A program made the translations under genes and the position numbers. A stretch of 38,254 nucleotides of DNA from Alphaproteobacteria bacterium (lineage in GTDB: Bacteria; Pseudomonadota; Alphaproteobacteria; Puniceispirillales; Puniceispirillaceae), in assembly GCA_016779005.1 (NCBI GenBank), contig JADHOL010000016.1, forward strand, positions 1-38,254, given 5' to 3'. The notes below the pieces were generated by a model. That model made no database searches and was not told the DNA's origin. It saw only the letters and a program-made list of their open reading frames with translations. This document shows positions 1 to 9,253 of the stretch, piece by piece (position 1 is the first letter of the stretch; every line of letters starts with the position of its first letter).

Positions 1-60
1 CGCGAGGTAGCTGATAAATTAAAAGAACAAGGGGTCTGGCAAGGAGAGGCAACCAAATGA
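1..60 (+). CDS. ccmE: Cytochrome c maturation protein CcmE, C-terminal end (partial)
   Basis: Only the last 19 codons are present, read in frame 1 and ending in TGA at 58-60. The visible tail (EVADKLKEQGVWQGE) looks like the C-terminus of alphaproteobacterial CcmE, the periplasmic heme chaperone that carries heme covalently to the CcmF/CcmH ligation complex. The stop overlaps the ccmF start (ATGA at 57-60), as expected for a translationally coupled ccmE-ccmF pair. The heme-binding histidine lies outside the window. The assignment rests on this short tail and on the neighbouring ccmF. Confidence 0.75.
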   Translation, partial: REVADKLKEQGVWQGEATK

Positions 61-2009
61 TTACCGAGATTGGTCATTTCTCGCTGATTTTTGCCTTTGT
101 TCTGTCACTATGTCAGTCTCTTGCCCCTATTTATGCAGCCAGAAAATCAATAGATGCAATTCACAACGTTACTATCAGATTAGCGATTTTGAATGCCATT
201 TTTGTATTGATATCTTTTAGCTGTTTGGTATGGGCCTTTATTGTATCAGATTTTTCAGTAGCTCTGGTAGCAGAGCATTCCCATTCTAGTAAGCCCCTCA
301 TCTATAAAATTTCTGGTAGCTGGGGCAATCATGAAGGCTCTCTGCTAATGTGGATTGTTATTCTGTCTGTTTTTGGTGCTGGATTAGCGCTTACCCAAAA
401 AACAATGGGGCTCTTACAAAAATCAGCAACCCTGGGCATGCAAGGGGTTATTAGTGCCGCCTTTATTGCATTTAGCCTTTTTACTTCCAACCCATTTGAG
501 AGGCTTTCTGTGCCTGCGTTAAATGGCAATGGCCTTAACCCAGTATTGCAGGATATAGGGTTAGCACTTCACCCACCAACCTTATATGTAGGGTATGTGG
601 GTTTATCACTAGCATTTTCTTTTGCAGTTGCTGGTCTTATCACAAATTCAGTGGATAGAAACTGGGCTCGTTATATGCGGGTTTGGGTGCAAATTGCATG
701 GTGTGCATTAACACTTGGAATTGGACTTGGCAGCTGGTGGGCCTATTATGAGCTTGGTTGGGGCGGATGGTGGTTTTGGGATCCCGTTGAGAATGCCTCT
801 CTTATGCCTTGGCTTGTTGCTACGGCCTTATTGCATTCAGTCATTGTAGTAGAACAGCGAGACCTGCTTAAAAGCTGGACAGTCCTTTTGGCAATCACTG
901 GTTTTTCATTATCTTTGCTGGGAACCTTTATTGTTCGCTCTGGTCTTTTGACCTCTGTTCATAGCTTTGCATCAGACCCAACACGTGGATTATTCATATT
1001 AGGTATTTTGATTTTCTCAATTGGCCCGCCGCTATTATTATTTGCCATTCAAGGCCCAAAAATAAAAACAAATGGATATTTACATCTACTCAGCCGAGAG
1101 ACAGGGCTGGTAATAAATAACTTTCTTTTGATATGTGCATCAATCATTGTGCTAATTGGCACGTTCTACCCGATCGCATTAGAGATAGCGACTGGCATGA
1201 AAATTACAGTGGGGCCTCCCTATTTTGAGGCTACCTTTAATCCCATCATGGCATTACTGGTTATAATGATGGGGATTGGTCCATTTTTGGTATGGAAAAG
1301 AGGCATCCTGCCTAAATCAAATCAAATCTGGATAGTCGCAATTGCAGGTACAGCTGTGATTTCTGCAATTTCGTTTTGGGCAAGCCCTGAATTATCAATA
1401 TCTGCGCTGGCTGGGATTGCAACTGCTGGATGGCTTGGTATCACCATTTTATGCGATATTTTTGTTAAAATTCAAAAATTAAACCGCAATTCTGATTTCT
1501 GGCCGCATATCCTCCATCTTCAATGGGGTATGTGGATAGCACATTTTGGCATTGTTATTTTTCTTGTTGGCGCTCTTGGCGATGGTATCTACAAAACCGA
1601 GTCGGTCGCGCGCATGCATATTGGGGATAAGATTTCCTTAGGGTCTGATAGTGCAGAGCTTCAAGCTATTTCCACCAGAAATGGCCGTAATTATGAAGCG
1701 CTGGTTGCTACATTGAAGCTTTCTGATAGTGATAATATGCAGATAGGTATGTTATATCCAGAGAAACGAATTTACCCAGTTGAAAGACAAACAACAACTG
1801 AAGCTGCCATTCGTCAAACAGTGACCGCCGATTACTATGCTGTCTTAGGAGATGGTAATAGGGCTGATGGCTATACCGTAAGACTCTATCACAAGCCTTT
1901 TGTGTCATGGATTTGGATTGGTGTTATTATGATGGCATCAGGCGTTGCAACATCCATAATAATAAAGCGATTAAAACCTAAACACACACAAACAGCGTTA
2001 ACATCATGA
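57..2009 (+). CDS. ccmF: Heme lyase CcmF (cytochrome c biogenesis)
   Basis: Polytopic inner-membrane protein of 650 residues, the usual CcmF length. With CcmH it ligates heme delivered by CcmE to the CXXCH motifs of apocytochrome c in the periplasm. The tryptophan-rich WWD signature is clear near residues 228-250 (GWGGWWFWDPVENASLMPW), followed by many hydrophobic segments and a C-terminal membrane anchor ending in a basic tail. The start overlaps the ccmE stop by four bases, and the stop overlaps ccmG in the same way, so the block is one operon. No truncation or frameshift is seen. Confidence 0.97.
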   Translation: MITEIGHFSLIFAFVLSLCQSLAPIYAARKSIDAIHNVTIRLAILNAIFVLISFSCLVWAFIVSDFSVALVAEHSHSSKPLIYKISGSWGNHEGSLLMWIVILSVFGAGLALTQKTMGLLQKSATLGMQGVISAAFIAFSLFTSNPFERLSVPALNGNGLNPVLQDIGLALHPPTLYVGYVGLSLAFSFAVAGLITNSVDRNWARYMRVWVQIAWCALTLGIGLGSWWAYYELGWGGWWFWDPVENASLMPWLVATALLHSVIVVEQRDLLKSWTVLLAITGFSLSLLGTFIVRSGLLTSVHSFASDPTRGLFILGILIFSIGPPLLLFAIQGPKIKTNGYLHLLSRETGLVINNFLLICASIIVLIGTFYPIALEIATGMKITVGPPYFEATFNPIMALLVIMMGIGPFLVWKRGILPKSNQIWIVAIAGTAVISAISFWASPELSISALAGIATAGWLGITILCDIFVKIQKLNRNSDFWPHILHLQWGMWIAHFGIVIFLVGALGDGIYKTESVARMHIGDKISLGSDSAELQAISTRNGRNYEALVATLKLSDSDNMQIGMLYPEKRIYPVERQTTTEAAIRQTVTADYYAVLGDGNRADGYTVRLYHKPFVSWIWIGVIMMASGVATSIIIKRLKPKHTQTALTS

Positions 2010-2560
2010 ATGTTCGTTATATCCTGCCAATTGGAATTTTCTGTGTAATTGCTCTTATTTCTGGGGTTGCAATGATATCAATATTAAATGGTGATCAAAG
2101 CAGAACCCAGCTTCCCTCCCCGCTAATCGGCAAAAAAGCGCCTGAACTTGTTTTAACCTCCTATGGAAGAACTCAGGCCTCTTCCGATGCCGCCTTAGAT
2201 TTTAAACAGATGATTGGAGATAAGCCTTTTATCGTAAATTATTTTGCGAGTTGGTGCGCCCCTTGCCAGAAAGAAATTCCGTTTCTGGAGAAATTATCTC
2301 AAAAAGTTCCGATTATCGGGGTTGCCTACAAGGATAAGCCAGATGAATTGGCAATTTTTTTAGAACGGTTTGGCAATCCATTCCTGCATATAGGGCTTGA
2401 TAATGATGGGAAAACGGCGATTAACTGGGGTGTGTATGGCATTCCAGAAACATTTCTTATCTCTGATGAAGGCATAATAATTATCCGTCATGCGGGTGAG
2501 ATGACGCATGATGTTTATCGCTCTATATTCCTGCCCAAAATTGAAGAGATGATGCAATGA
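2006..2560 (+). CDS. ccmG: Thiol:disulfide interchange protein CcmG/DsbE
   Basis: Membrane-anchored periplasmic thioredoxin-like protein of 184 residues. It reduces the heme-binding cysteines of apocytochrome c, taking electrons from CcdA/DsbD-type proteins. An N-terminal hydrophobic segment (about residues 5-27) anchors it, and the active site is W83-C84-A85-P86-C87 in a thioredoxin fold. The later GIPETFLI stretch contains the cis-proline loop typical of CcmG. The start overlaps ccmF (ATGA) and the end overlaps ccmH in the same manner, so expression is coupled. Confidence 0.95.
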   Translation: MNVRYILPIGIFCVIALISGVAMISILNGDQSRTQLPSPLIGKKAPELVLTSYGRTQASSDAALDFKQMIGDKPFIVNYFASWCAPCQKEIPFLEKLSQKVPIIGVAYKDKPDELAIFLERFGNPFLHIGLDNDGKTAINWGVYGIPETFLISDEGIIIIRHAGEMTHDVYRSIFLPKIEEMMQ

Positions 2561-4266
2561 GAGGTGTAATCGGTGTCAATAAATCCGCTATCAGCCAACT
2601 TATCGCTGTCCTAATGGGTGTGGTTATAGCGATTACCCTGTTCTCGCCGCTTATTCTTAAAAACGCTTTTGCGATTACAGCTGAGGAAATGCTGGAAGAC
2701 CCTGTTCTTGAAAAAAGGGCGCGCACTATATCTGCTGGTCTTAGATGCCTTGTCTGTCAAAACCAGTCAATTGATGATTCAGATGCAGAGCTCGCGATAG
2801 ATTTAAGAAAGCAAGTGCGCGATTATTTAAAACAAGATATGAGTGATGAGGCGATTTTTCTGGCGTTGAGAGAAAAATATGGCGAGTTCGTTTTATTATC
2901 ACCGCCAATTCAGCCTGCTACTTATTTGTTATGGATTGCACCTCTGGCAATTCTTGGCATAGGTATATTATTAATGGCGAATTTATTCTTCGCTGCCAAA
3001 AAAAATAATCGCGGCTCTTTATCACAAAACAACAAATCCTCTGGATTACAAGTTGTCTTGCCTTCAAGCAAAAAAAAGAAGAAGAGCGAGACAGGAGAGG
3101 CTCAAATTCCAGATATAATCAAAATCACCTTTCCTGTATTTGTGTTAATTCTAAGCGTTGCTATTTATCTTGGCTTGGGACGGCCAGACCTGAATGACCA
3201 GCCGCTTGCAGAACGAAGCGAGATGCGAGCAACAGCAGAAAAAGAATTAGAAGATAGGCAAAATGCGGCTCTTAAGGCCTTTAATCAAGCAAAAGCCCGC
3301 GTTGAGAAAAATCCTGAGAGTCTGTCAGCGCAATTTATGTTAGCAGCAACCGCATCGCAAATAGGCTCAATTGAAGATGAAGTTAACGCGCTGGAAAAAT
3401 CATTATCACTCAGTGGCGGTGATGCCCGGATAAAATCTCAACTGGCTGAAGCACTTACAAGACAAGCAGATGGGCAAGTAACTAAAGCTGCTTCAAGCCT
3501 GATATCACAAGCATTGCAAACCAACCCTGAAGATATACGCGCTCTTTATTTAAGAGGCCTTGAATCATTTCAGAAAGGTGAGATGGGAGATGCCATACTA
3601 GCATGGCAATCCACAGCAACGCTAATTCTACCAGACTCGCCTCTAGCCGATACATTACGATCTGATATTGCAAAAGCGGCAACATCAAATGGGGTTGATA
3701 TCCCAAAAATTAAATTTGCAAGCCTGCCAAAAAGTAATATTTCAGATTCAGGGGGCAATAATGCATTAATAGATGTAAATCCAACATTATTCGAAGAACA
3801 GCGCTCGCAATTTTCTAATCTATCAGAAATAGAACAAGCTCAATTTATCCAACAAATGGTGCAACGTCTCTCTGACAGGTTGGAACAACAGCCAGAAAAT
3901 TTTTATGGGTGGCTTCAGCTAGCAAACGCGCATCTGTCGATGCAAGATGTGGCGTCTGCAAGTAATGCGCTTAACTCTGCCGCTAATGCTGTTACTTCCG
4001 ACGAGCACAGAATTGCTCTAATCGAAGCTGCTCTTTTATCGCACACCAGCTTATCATTAACGCAACTGGTTGAAAACCAATTAGCCTTGCTGCCAGATAG
4101 CTTAAGGCAATCCAACTCAATAAAGTTTCTTGAAGGCGAATATTGGCGACAAATCGGAGATAATAACACAGCCATTAAGCTATGGTCAGATATTTTAAAT
4201 GAAATTCCAGCCGAAGGGCAACAAGCGCAAACGTTGCAACAATTAATAGCGGAGCTGAGTAACTGA
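2557..4266 (+). CDS. ccmH: Fused CcmH-CcmI cytochrome c maturation protein
   Basis: 569 residues in two parts. Residues 1 to about 150 are a CcmH/CycL domain with a signal-anchor, the redox motif L62-R-C64-L-V-C67-QNQ and a second membrane segment near 125-145. The rest is CcmI/CycH-like: a third membrane segment (about 188-207) followed by a helical TPR-rich periplasmic region (about 220-560) that would hold the C-terminal helix of apocytochrome c. Many alphaproteobacteria keep ccmH and ccmI as separate genes; the fusion resembles E. coli CcmH. A lysine run lies between the domains in the cytoplasmic loop. This is the last gene of the operon. Confidence 0.93.
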   Translation: MRGVIGVNKSAISQLIAVLMGVVIAITLFSPLILKNAFAITAEEMLEDPVLEKRARTISAGLRCLVCQNQSIDDSDAELAIDLRKQVRDYLKQDMSDEAIFLALREKYGEFVLLSPPIQPATYLLWIAPLAILGIGILLMANLFFAAKKNNRGSLSQNNKSSGLQVVLPSSKKKKKSETGEAQIPDIIKITFPVFVLILSVAIYLGLGRPDLNDQPLAERSEMRATAEKELEDRQNAALKAFNQAKARVEKNPESLSAQFMLAATASQIGSIEDEVNALEKSLSLSGGDARIKSQLAEALTRQADGQVTKAASSLISQALQTNPEDIRALYLRGLESFQKGEMGDAILAWQSTATLILPDSPLADTLRSDIAKAATSNGVDIPKIKFASLPKSNISDSGGNNALIDVNPTLFEEQRSQFSNLSEIEQAQFIQQMVQRLSDRLEQQPENFYGWLQLANAHLSMQDVASASNALNSAANAVTSDEHRIALIEAALLSHTSLSLTQLVENQLALLPDSLRQSNSIKFLEGEYWRQIGDNNTAIKLWSDILNEIPAEGQQAQTLQQLIAELSN

Positions 4267-4321
4267 TCTGCATTTTTTGCCGTCGCTTTTTGCCATCACT
4301 AGTGCTGTCACTGATGCCGTT

Positions 4322-4335
4322 ACTTTTTTAAAAGT
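4322..4335. terminator. Weak AT-rich inverted repeat between convergent genes
   Basis: A perfect 14-base palindrome made of ACTTTT, TT and AAAAGT lies between the convergent ends of ccmH-ccmI and fpr. It carries T- and A-runs on either strand and could be a bidirectional terminator, but the stem is nearly all A/T and the loop is too tight for a strong hairpin. Confidence 0.25.
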
Positions 4336-4346
4336 GAACATTTAAT

Positions 4347-5141
4347 CTAGCCAACAAACGCCTTTTCCACCACATAATGGCCGGGCTGTGAATTTGCACC
4401 TTCAACAAGTCCAAATTCCTCACAAATTTCTTTCATATCTGTATTCATTGCCATCGAGCCACAAATCATTACTCTATCCTGTTCAGGTGAAAATGGCGCG
4501 ACGGATAATAGAGAAAATAATTCTCCGTTGCGAATTAAGTCTGTTGCTCTTCCGGTTATTTCAGAATCCTCACGCGTTGTAGATGGCAAATATCTGAGTT
4601 GTTTCAGCGCAGATTCGCCTATCAGCGGATTTTCCTTCATAGTTTCAACCAGCTCTTTTCCATAGGCTAGCTCTGCTATATCTCGGCATGTATGTATCAA
4701 TATAACCTGCTCATACTTTTCATATAATTCAGGGTCTCTTATAAGAGAGGCAAAAGGGGCGATGCCTGTACCTGTGGCAATCATATAAATCCGCTTACCA
4801 GGGATTAATGCATCTAACACTAATGTTCCGACAGGCTTTTTTCGCATGATTATGAAATCACCGATTTGTATATTCTGTAATCTTGAGGTAAGCGGGCCGT
4901 CTGGGACTTTTATCGAGTAAAATCCCAACTGTTCATCCCAACTTGGCGAGGCAATTGAATAGGCCCTTAATAAGGGTTTGCCTCTCTCATCAAGAAGGCC
5001 AAGCATTATGAATTCTCCAGAACGAAATCTAAAACTAGCCGGGCGTTCTACTGAGAAAGAAAATAATCTATCCGTCCAATGCCTCACCTCTGATATTCTA
5101 ACCGCATCATCTGTCTGCGCCGTAACCGTAAATGATGTCAT
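4347..5141 (-). CDS. fpr: Ferredoxin--NADP+ reductase (Fpr)
   Basis: 264-residue FAD flavoprotein that moves electrons between NADPH and ferredoxin or flavodoxin in the cytoplasm, commonly for biosynthesis and oxidative-stress protection. The FAD-binding R59-A-Y-S-I-A-S-P motif and the NADP-binding GTGIAPF at 124-130 are visible. The C-terminus ends in VEKAFVG, the extension typical of proteobacterial subclass I FprA enzymes. Length and motif order are normal. It is transcribed alone, convergent with the ccm operon and divergent from the MntX-like gene. Confidence 0.93.
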   Translation of the reverse strand: MTSFTVTAQTDDAVRISEVRHWTDRLFSFSVERPASFRFRSGEFIMLGLLDERGKPLLRAYSIASPSWDEQLGFYSIKVPDGPLTSRLQNIQIGDFIIMRKKPVGTLVLDALIPGKRIYMIATGTGIAPFASLIRDPELYEKYEQVILIHTCRDIAELAYGKELVETMKENPLIGESALKQLRYLPSTTREDSEITGRATDLIRNGELFSLLSVAPFSPEQDRVMICGSMAMNTDMKEICEEFGLVEGANSQPGHYVVEKAFVG

Positions 5142-5453
5142 CTAGCCTGTCCTCATTCTGCCATAAGGTCGTTATGTCTAACCAAAAGAAGCAGCATAGC
5201 CGTTATTAAGCAAAAATATACTTCTCATTTTTTTTTAATCTGTATTCGTGCAACGTCATCTTTCTATATTTTAGGTCATTTATGTCAATTACTTAAAATT
5301 GCAACGTTACGTCCTATTCTAGATTCAACTTTTATATCCAAGACTTCTTACAAGCTTCAGATTAGAAAACAATAAATTTAGCCTTGACTAACTATGTAAG
5401 TTCCCTATTTTATATATTATGGATAGTAAACTAGTATGTCAGCAGGAAATAGC
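5142..5453. other. Divergent intergenic region, fpr / MntX-like gene
   Basis: About 310 bases of very AT-rich DNA between two divergent genes. A possible sigma-70-like element for the rightward gene is TTGACT at 5384-5389 followed by AT-rich sequence (TATTTT at 5406-5411, 16-base spacing). I see no clear Fur/Mur-like palindrome, no riboswitch-like fold that I can defend, and no small ORF with a ribosome site. Confidence 0.4.
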
Positions 5454-6617
5454 ATGGCTGATGCGTCAGTAGCGTCTACTCGCCTAAATTCAGTAAATAG
5501 CCAGAAATTAGTAATAACGCTATTTATCTTAAGCGTGCTTGGATATGGTCTTTTAAATCACGAATTTGGTGAGATCGTTATAGCGTCTATTGCTGATGCC
5601 TACATACAAGTAACCTCGTTTGTTGCCGCTACATTATTTTTATTTTACGGGATTGAGCGGCTATTCAAAATTGATATTACCAAGAAATTATCTGAGTCTG
5701 GAAATTTCCAGGTATTTTTTGCAGCCCTGCTTGGCGCATTGCCTGGGTGTGGCGGCGCTATCATCGTGGTTACCCGTTATGTTTCGGGCTCGCTTAGTTT
5801 TGGCTCTGTCCTTGCGACATTAACAGCAACCATGGGGGATGCGGCCTTCTTGCTAATAGCCAAAGAGCCAACCACTGGACTATTCATCATGGGATTAGGG
5901 CTCTTTGTTGGCACCATCACTGGATATGCAGTAGATAAGATACATGGAAAAGACTTTCTAAGGCCAAAAACATCTCCAAACCCGCCAGTTGATAATAGTC
6001 ACGCCAGCAGGCAGTCAAACTCACTTGTGTTAATACGATTTTGGGTAATGCTTATCATACCTGGCATCGCACTTGGTATTCTTGCCGCTTTTCAAGTAGA
6101 TATTGACGCATTATTGGCCAACCCCTTTATTGCCCAGCCTGGAACTTATCTTGGCTTTATTGGCGGGCTTTTCTGCGTATTTCTATGGGTGGCGCCTAGT
6201 TTTTTGAAAAAGGGCACTCAAAATAATGCTAAGATCCCTGCCTATTTAAGAGATACTATTGCTGACACAAACTTTGTGACGGCTTGGGTTGTATTTGCAT
6301 TCCTGATTTTCGAAATCTGGATGTTTAGCTTTAATATTGACCTTGAAAGTTTATTTAGTGGTTTTGCTTTATATCTTCCTTTGATTGCTGTTGTAATTGG
6401 GCTTCTTCCTGGCTGTGGGCCGCAGGTAATCGTAACAAGCATGTATATCGGAGGCATTATTCCGTTGTCTGCGCAGATTGGAAATGCAATCAGCAATGAT
6501 GGCGATGCCTTATTCCCTGCTATTGCACTGGCTCCAAAAACAGCCATCGTTGCAACTTTATACTCAACCATTCCTGCTCTTATCTTTGGCTATGGATGGT
6601 TTTTTATGTTTGAATAG
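5454..6617 (+). CDS. Putative manganese transporter, MntX-like (PF11449-type membrane protein)
   Basis: Multi-spanning inner-membrane protein. Numbered from the upstream ATG at 5436, two halves carry the same signature with identical spacing: PGCG at 103-106 then GDA at 134-136, and PGCG at 325-328 then GDA at 356-358. This suggests an inverted-repeat transporter with a metal path built from the paired motifs. The family includes MntX, a manganese transporter reported in marine Roseobacter, Vibrio, SAR11 and SAR116 bacteria, and proteins labelled putative heavy-metal exporters; substrate and direction are inferred. I prefer the ATG at 5454 because AGGA at 5444-5447 sits six bases before it, while the ATG at 5436 has no good ribosome site. 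Confidence 0.75.
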   Translation: MADASVASTRLNSVNSQKLVITLFILSVLGYGLLNHEFGEIVIASIADAYIQVTSFVAATLFLFYGIERLFKIDITKKLSESGNFQVFFAALLGALPGCGGAIIVVTRYVSGSLSFGSVLATLTATMGDAAFLLIAKEPTTGLFIMGLGLFVGTITGYAVDKIHGKDFLRPKTSPNPPVDNSHASRQSNSLVLIRFWVMLIIPGIALGILAAFQVDIDALLANPFIAQPGTYLGFIGGLFCVFLWVAPSFLKKGTQNNAKIPAYLRDTIADTNFVTAWVVFAFLIFEIWMFSFNIDLESLFSGFALYLPLIAVVIGLLPGCGPQVIVTSMYIGGIIPLSAQIGNAISNDGDALFPAIALAPKTAIVATLYSTIPALIFGYGWFFMFE

Positions 6618-6734
6618 CACCCAGTTAAAAAAACCCATGCATCACTTTGTGGTCTTACCGCATTTGAAACTTTATGATATTATTTGGCATCAAATAGCTT
6701 CAACGAGACATCACTGAAAAGTGGAATGAGCAAG

Positions 6735-8915
6735 ATGAGCAATCAGACACATTATACGCTGTGGGAGACCATGGCACTCGCAGAATATAAAAATGCCCCT
6801 GAGAAAATTTCAGGAAAAACAAGTTTAGACGGTCTTGAGATTAAGCCGCTATACACAAAAGATGATTTGAAAGAATGTGATCATCTTGAAAATTTTCCAG
6901 GACAAGCTCCTTTTACGCGCGGGCCAAAAGCAACCATGTATACAGGTAGGCCATGGACAATTCGCCAATATGCTGGTTTTTCAACAGCAGAAGATTCTAA
7001 TGCATTTTTTAAACAAGCGCTTGCAGGAGGCCAGAAAGGCCTTTCGGTTGCGTTTGATTTAGCAACACATCGCGGCTATGATTCAGACCACCCAAGAGTA
7101 TCAGGAGATGTAGGTAAAGCAGGTGTTGCGATTGATACAGTTGAGGATATGAAGCGACTATTTGCGGATATCCCGCTTGATAAAATGTCAGTTTCAATGA
7201 CAATGAATGGGGCTGTTCTGCCTATTTTAGCAAGCTTTATCGTCGCAGGTGAAGAACAAGGCGTATCTGCAAAAGACCTCTCCGGCACCATTCAAAATGA
7301 TATTCTAAAAGAATTCATGGTGCGAAATACCTATATCTACCCGCCAGAGCCTTCTATGCGGATTGTATCTGATATTATTGCTCATACTGCTTCTGAAATG
7401 CCCAAATTTAATTCTATTTCCATTTCCGGGTATCATATGCAAGAAGCAGGCGCAAATCTGGTACAAGAACTTGCCTTTACGCTTGCTGATGGTCTTGAAT
7501 ATGTAAAAGCAGCTCATGAACGCGGATTAGATGTAGATCAATTCGCACCACGATTATCTTTTTTCTTTGCGATTGGCATGAATTTTTTTGCCGAAACTGC
7601 CAAATTAAGAGCCGCACGCACTCTTTGGGCAAGTTGGATGTCACGCCTATTTAATCCTAGCGATACAAAATCACTGATGCTTCGCACCCATTGTCAGACA
7701 AGCGGTGCAAGCCTGACAGAACAAGACCCCTATAATAATATTGTCAGGACAACCATTGAAGCAATGGCAGCAACGCTTGGCGGCACGCAGTCACTACATA
7801 CAAACTCGTTTGATGAGGCAATTGCCCTTCCCTCAGAATTCTCAGCAAAGATAGCCAGAAATACACAGCTTATCCTACAGCATGAGGCTGGATTAACAGA
7901 TACAATAGACCCGCTTGCAGGTTCTTATTACGTCGAAAACCTTACCTCACAACTTATATCAAAAGCCAATATGCTGATTGAAGAAATAATGGATATGGGC
8001 GGAATGACAGTTGCCGTCCAGCAAGGATTTCCAAAAAGGGCAATTGAAAAGATTGCCACAAAAAAACAAGCCCTTATTGATTCAGGTCAACAGGTGATTG
8101 TAGGGGTAAATCGATATCAATCCGAAAATGAGCCTGAAATTGATGTCCGTATGATTGATAATTCTTCTGTAAGAAATGCACAAATCACACAAATATCCAA
8201 GGTTAAATCAGCACGCGATAATACCGCTGTTGCCGTTGCGCTCAGCAAACTTAAAGAGGCTGCCCAGACAGGCCAGAATAATTTGTTATCCCTTGCAATA
8301 GAGGCGATGCGAGCAAGAGCGACTATAGGCGAGGTGTCAGAGACATTAAGTGATGTTTATACCCGCCATCGCGGCGTAAGCGAGGTGGTCCGAAACATCT
8401 ATGCTGATGCATATGGCAATGCAGAAGAATTAGAGCCTATCTATACAGCAATCAGCCAATTCAAGTCAGAGACGAATAACGCGCCGATACTGTATCTTGC
8501 TAAGCTAGGGCAAGATGGTCATGACAGAGGCGCTAAAATAATAGCAAGCGCTTTTGCTGATTTTGGCTATGACGTTATTGCTGGTGACTTGTTTGAAACG
8601 CCGCAGGAAGCAGCAGAAAGCGCCATTTCAAAAAACGTTCATGTTATTGGTATCTCATCTCTGGCGGCAGGTCATAAAACGCTTATTCCAGAATTAATAA
8701 ACCATTTAAAAGCAAAAAAAGCAGAAGATATACTTGTTATCTGTGGCGGTGTGATACCGCAACAAGATTACGATTTTTTATATGAAGCTGGCGTTGCAAA
8801 AATCTTTGGCCCTGGTACAGCTGTTAGTGACGCCGCGCTTGAGACTACTAACGCTGTGATTAGCAATAATCAACGCACTCATAATTACCGAAAAGCACGG
8901 TTATCTGGCGAATAG
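6735..8915 (+). CDS. scpA: Methylmalonyl-CoA mutase
   Basis: Adenosylcobalamin enzyme interconverting methylmalonyl-CoA and succinyl-CoA, the last step by which propionyl-CoA enters the TCA cycle. The N-terminal barrel carries the [18 protein letters not shown] substrate-tunnel motif, the [19 protein letters not shown] block and the SGYHMQEAG histidine. The C-terminal B12 domain has the DGHDRG motif around residue 594, with the cobalt-ligand histidine, then SSLAAGH and a terminal FGPGT. The frame is open back to a TTG at 6684, but ATG 6735 has GTGGA nine bases upstream and gives 726 residues, normal for a single-chain mutase; ATG 6726 is an alternative. No cobalamin riboswitch is visible upstream. 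Confidence 0.95.
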   Translation: MSNQTHYTLWETMALAEYKNAPEKISGKTSLDGLEIKPLYTKDDLKECDHLENFPGQAPFTRGPKATMYTGRPWTIRQYAGFSTAEDSNAFFKQALAGGQKGLSVAFDLATHRGYDSDHPRVSGDVGKAGVAIDTVEDMKRLFADIPLDKMSVSMTMNGAVLPILASFIVAGEEQGVSAKDLSGTIQNDILKEFMVRNTYIYPPEPSMRIVSDIIAHTASEMPKFNSISISGYHMQEAGANLVQELAFTLADGLEYVKAAHERGLDVDQFAPRLSFFFAIGMNFFAETAKLRAARTLWASWMSRLFNPSDTKSLMLRTHCQTSGASLTEQDPYNNIVRTTIEAMAATLGGTQSLHTNSFDEAIALPSEFSAKIARNTQLILQHEAGLTDTIDPLAGSYYVENLTSQLISKANMLIEEIMDMGGMTVAVQQGFPKRAIEKIATKKQALIDSGQQVIVGVNRYQSENEPEIDVRMIDNSSVRNAQITQISKVKSARDNTAVAVALSKLKEAAQTGQNNLLSLAIEAMRARATIGEVSETLSDVYTRHRGVSEVVRNIYADAYGNAEELEPIYTAISQFKSETNNAPILYLAKLGQDGHDRGAKIIASAFADFGYDVIAGDLFETPQEAAESAISKNVHVIGISSLAAGHKTLIPELINHLKAKKAEDILVICGGVIPQQDYDFLYEAGVAKIFGPGTAVSDAALETTNAVISNNQRTHNYRKARLSGE

Positions 8916-8975
8916 GCATCCAACGGGAATAGTGCCTAAAAAAAGCTATTGTTGTTTTTTTAAGCTCAATGAACC

Positions 8976-9004
8976 CTTGAACAAGGCAATGCGCTCTCTT
9001 ACAT
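8976..9004 (+). promoter_or_regulatory. Candidate heat-shock (RpoH) promoter for clpB
   Basis: CTTGAA at 8976-8981, then 17 bases and TTACAT at 8999-9004, followed by AAAT. The -35 is identical to the one upstream of htpG on the other strand and fits alphaproteobacterial sigma-32 promoters. The -10 is only a fair match and the leader to clpB would be about 240 bases, so this is a moderate call. Confidence 0.4.
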
Positions 9005-9064
9005 AAATGAGGTAGGGGTTGAGCGTATATTTTTTATCTCATCCCCCTGTTTAAATATTTAATG

Positions 9065-9109
9065 GTCAAAGATTTATTAGCCAAAGACTTATTGGCCAAA
9101 GACTTATTG
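9065..9109 (+). repeat. Three tandem 15-base repeats upstream of clpB
   Basis: Three head-to-tail units at 9065-9079, 9080-9094 and 9095-9109. The last two are identical (GCCAAAGACTTATTG) and the first differs at three positions. They lie in the 338-base gap between methylmalonyl-CoA mutase and clpB. The 15-base period keeps the reading frame, and the repeats sit inside a 19-codon ATG-to-TAA frame at 9062-9121 that would encode repeated AKDLL pentapeptides, without an obvious ribosome site. Apart from this and the candidate heat-shock promoter, I see nothing else in the gap but AT-rich sequence and the clpB ribosome site. Confidence 0.8.
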
Positions 9110-9253
9110 GCAGGAGCGTAAAGGCTCTGTTATCAAATGATATTTTTGGGCCTTAATATCACGCCATGCAAACAAATAAAAAACAGCACATAAAAAAAAC
9201 AAATAGTTAAATTATCGTTTGCTGTACACTTAATTAATCAAAGGAGAACAAGT

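Noticed and set aside
3482-4175. Minus-strand frames of 62-86 residues within ccmH-ccmI
   Set aside because: Shadows of the TPR-coding frame, which is continuous and well supported.
6684-6734. TTG-initiated N-terminal extension of methylmalonyl-CoA mutase
   Set aside because: No ribosome site and no family match for the extra residues; ATG 6735 or 6726 fits better.
8925-8962. AGGCA/TGCCT inverted repeat after the mutase gene as a terminator
   Set aside because: The five-base stem has a long loop and is followed by A, not T, on the plus strand; as a minus-strand terminator it would have no gene to serve.
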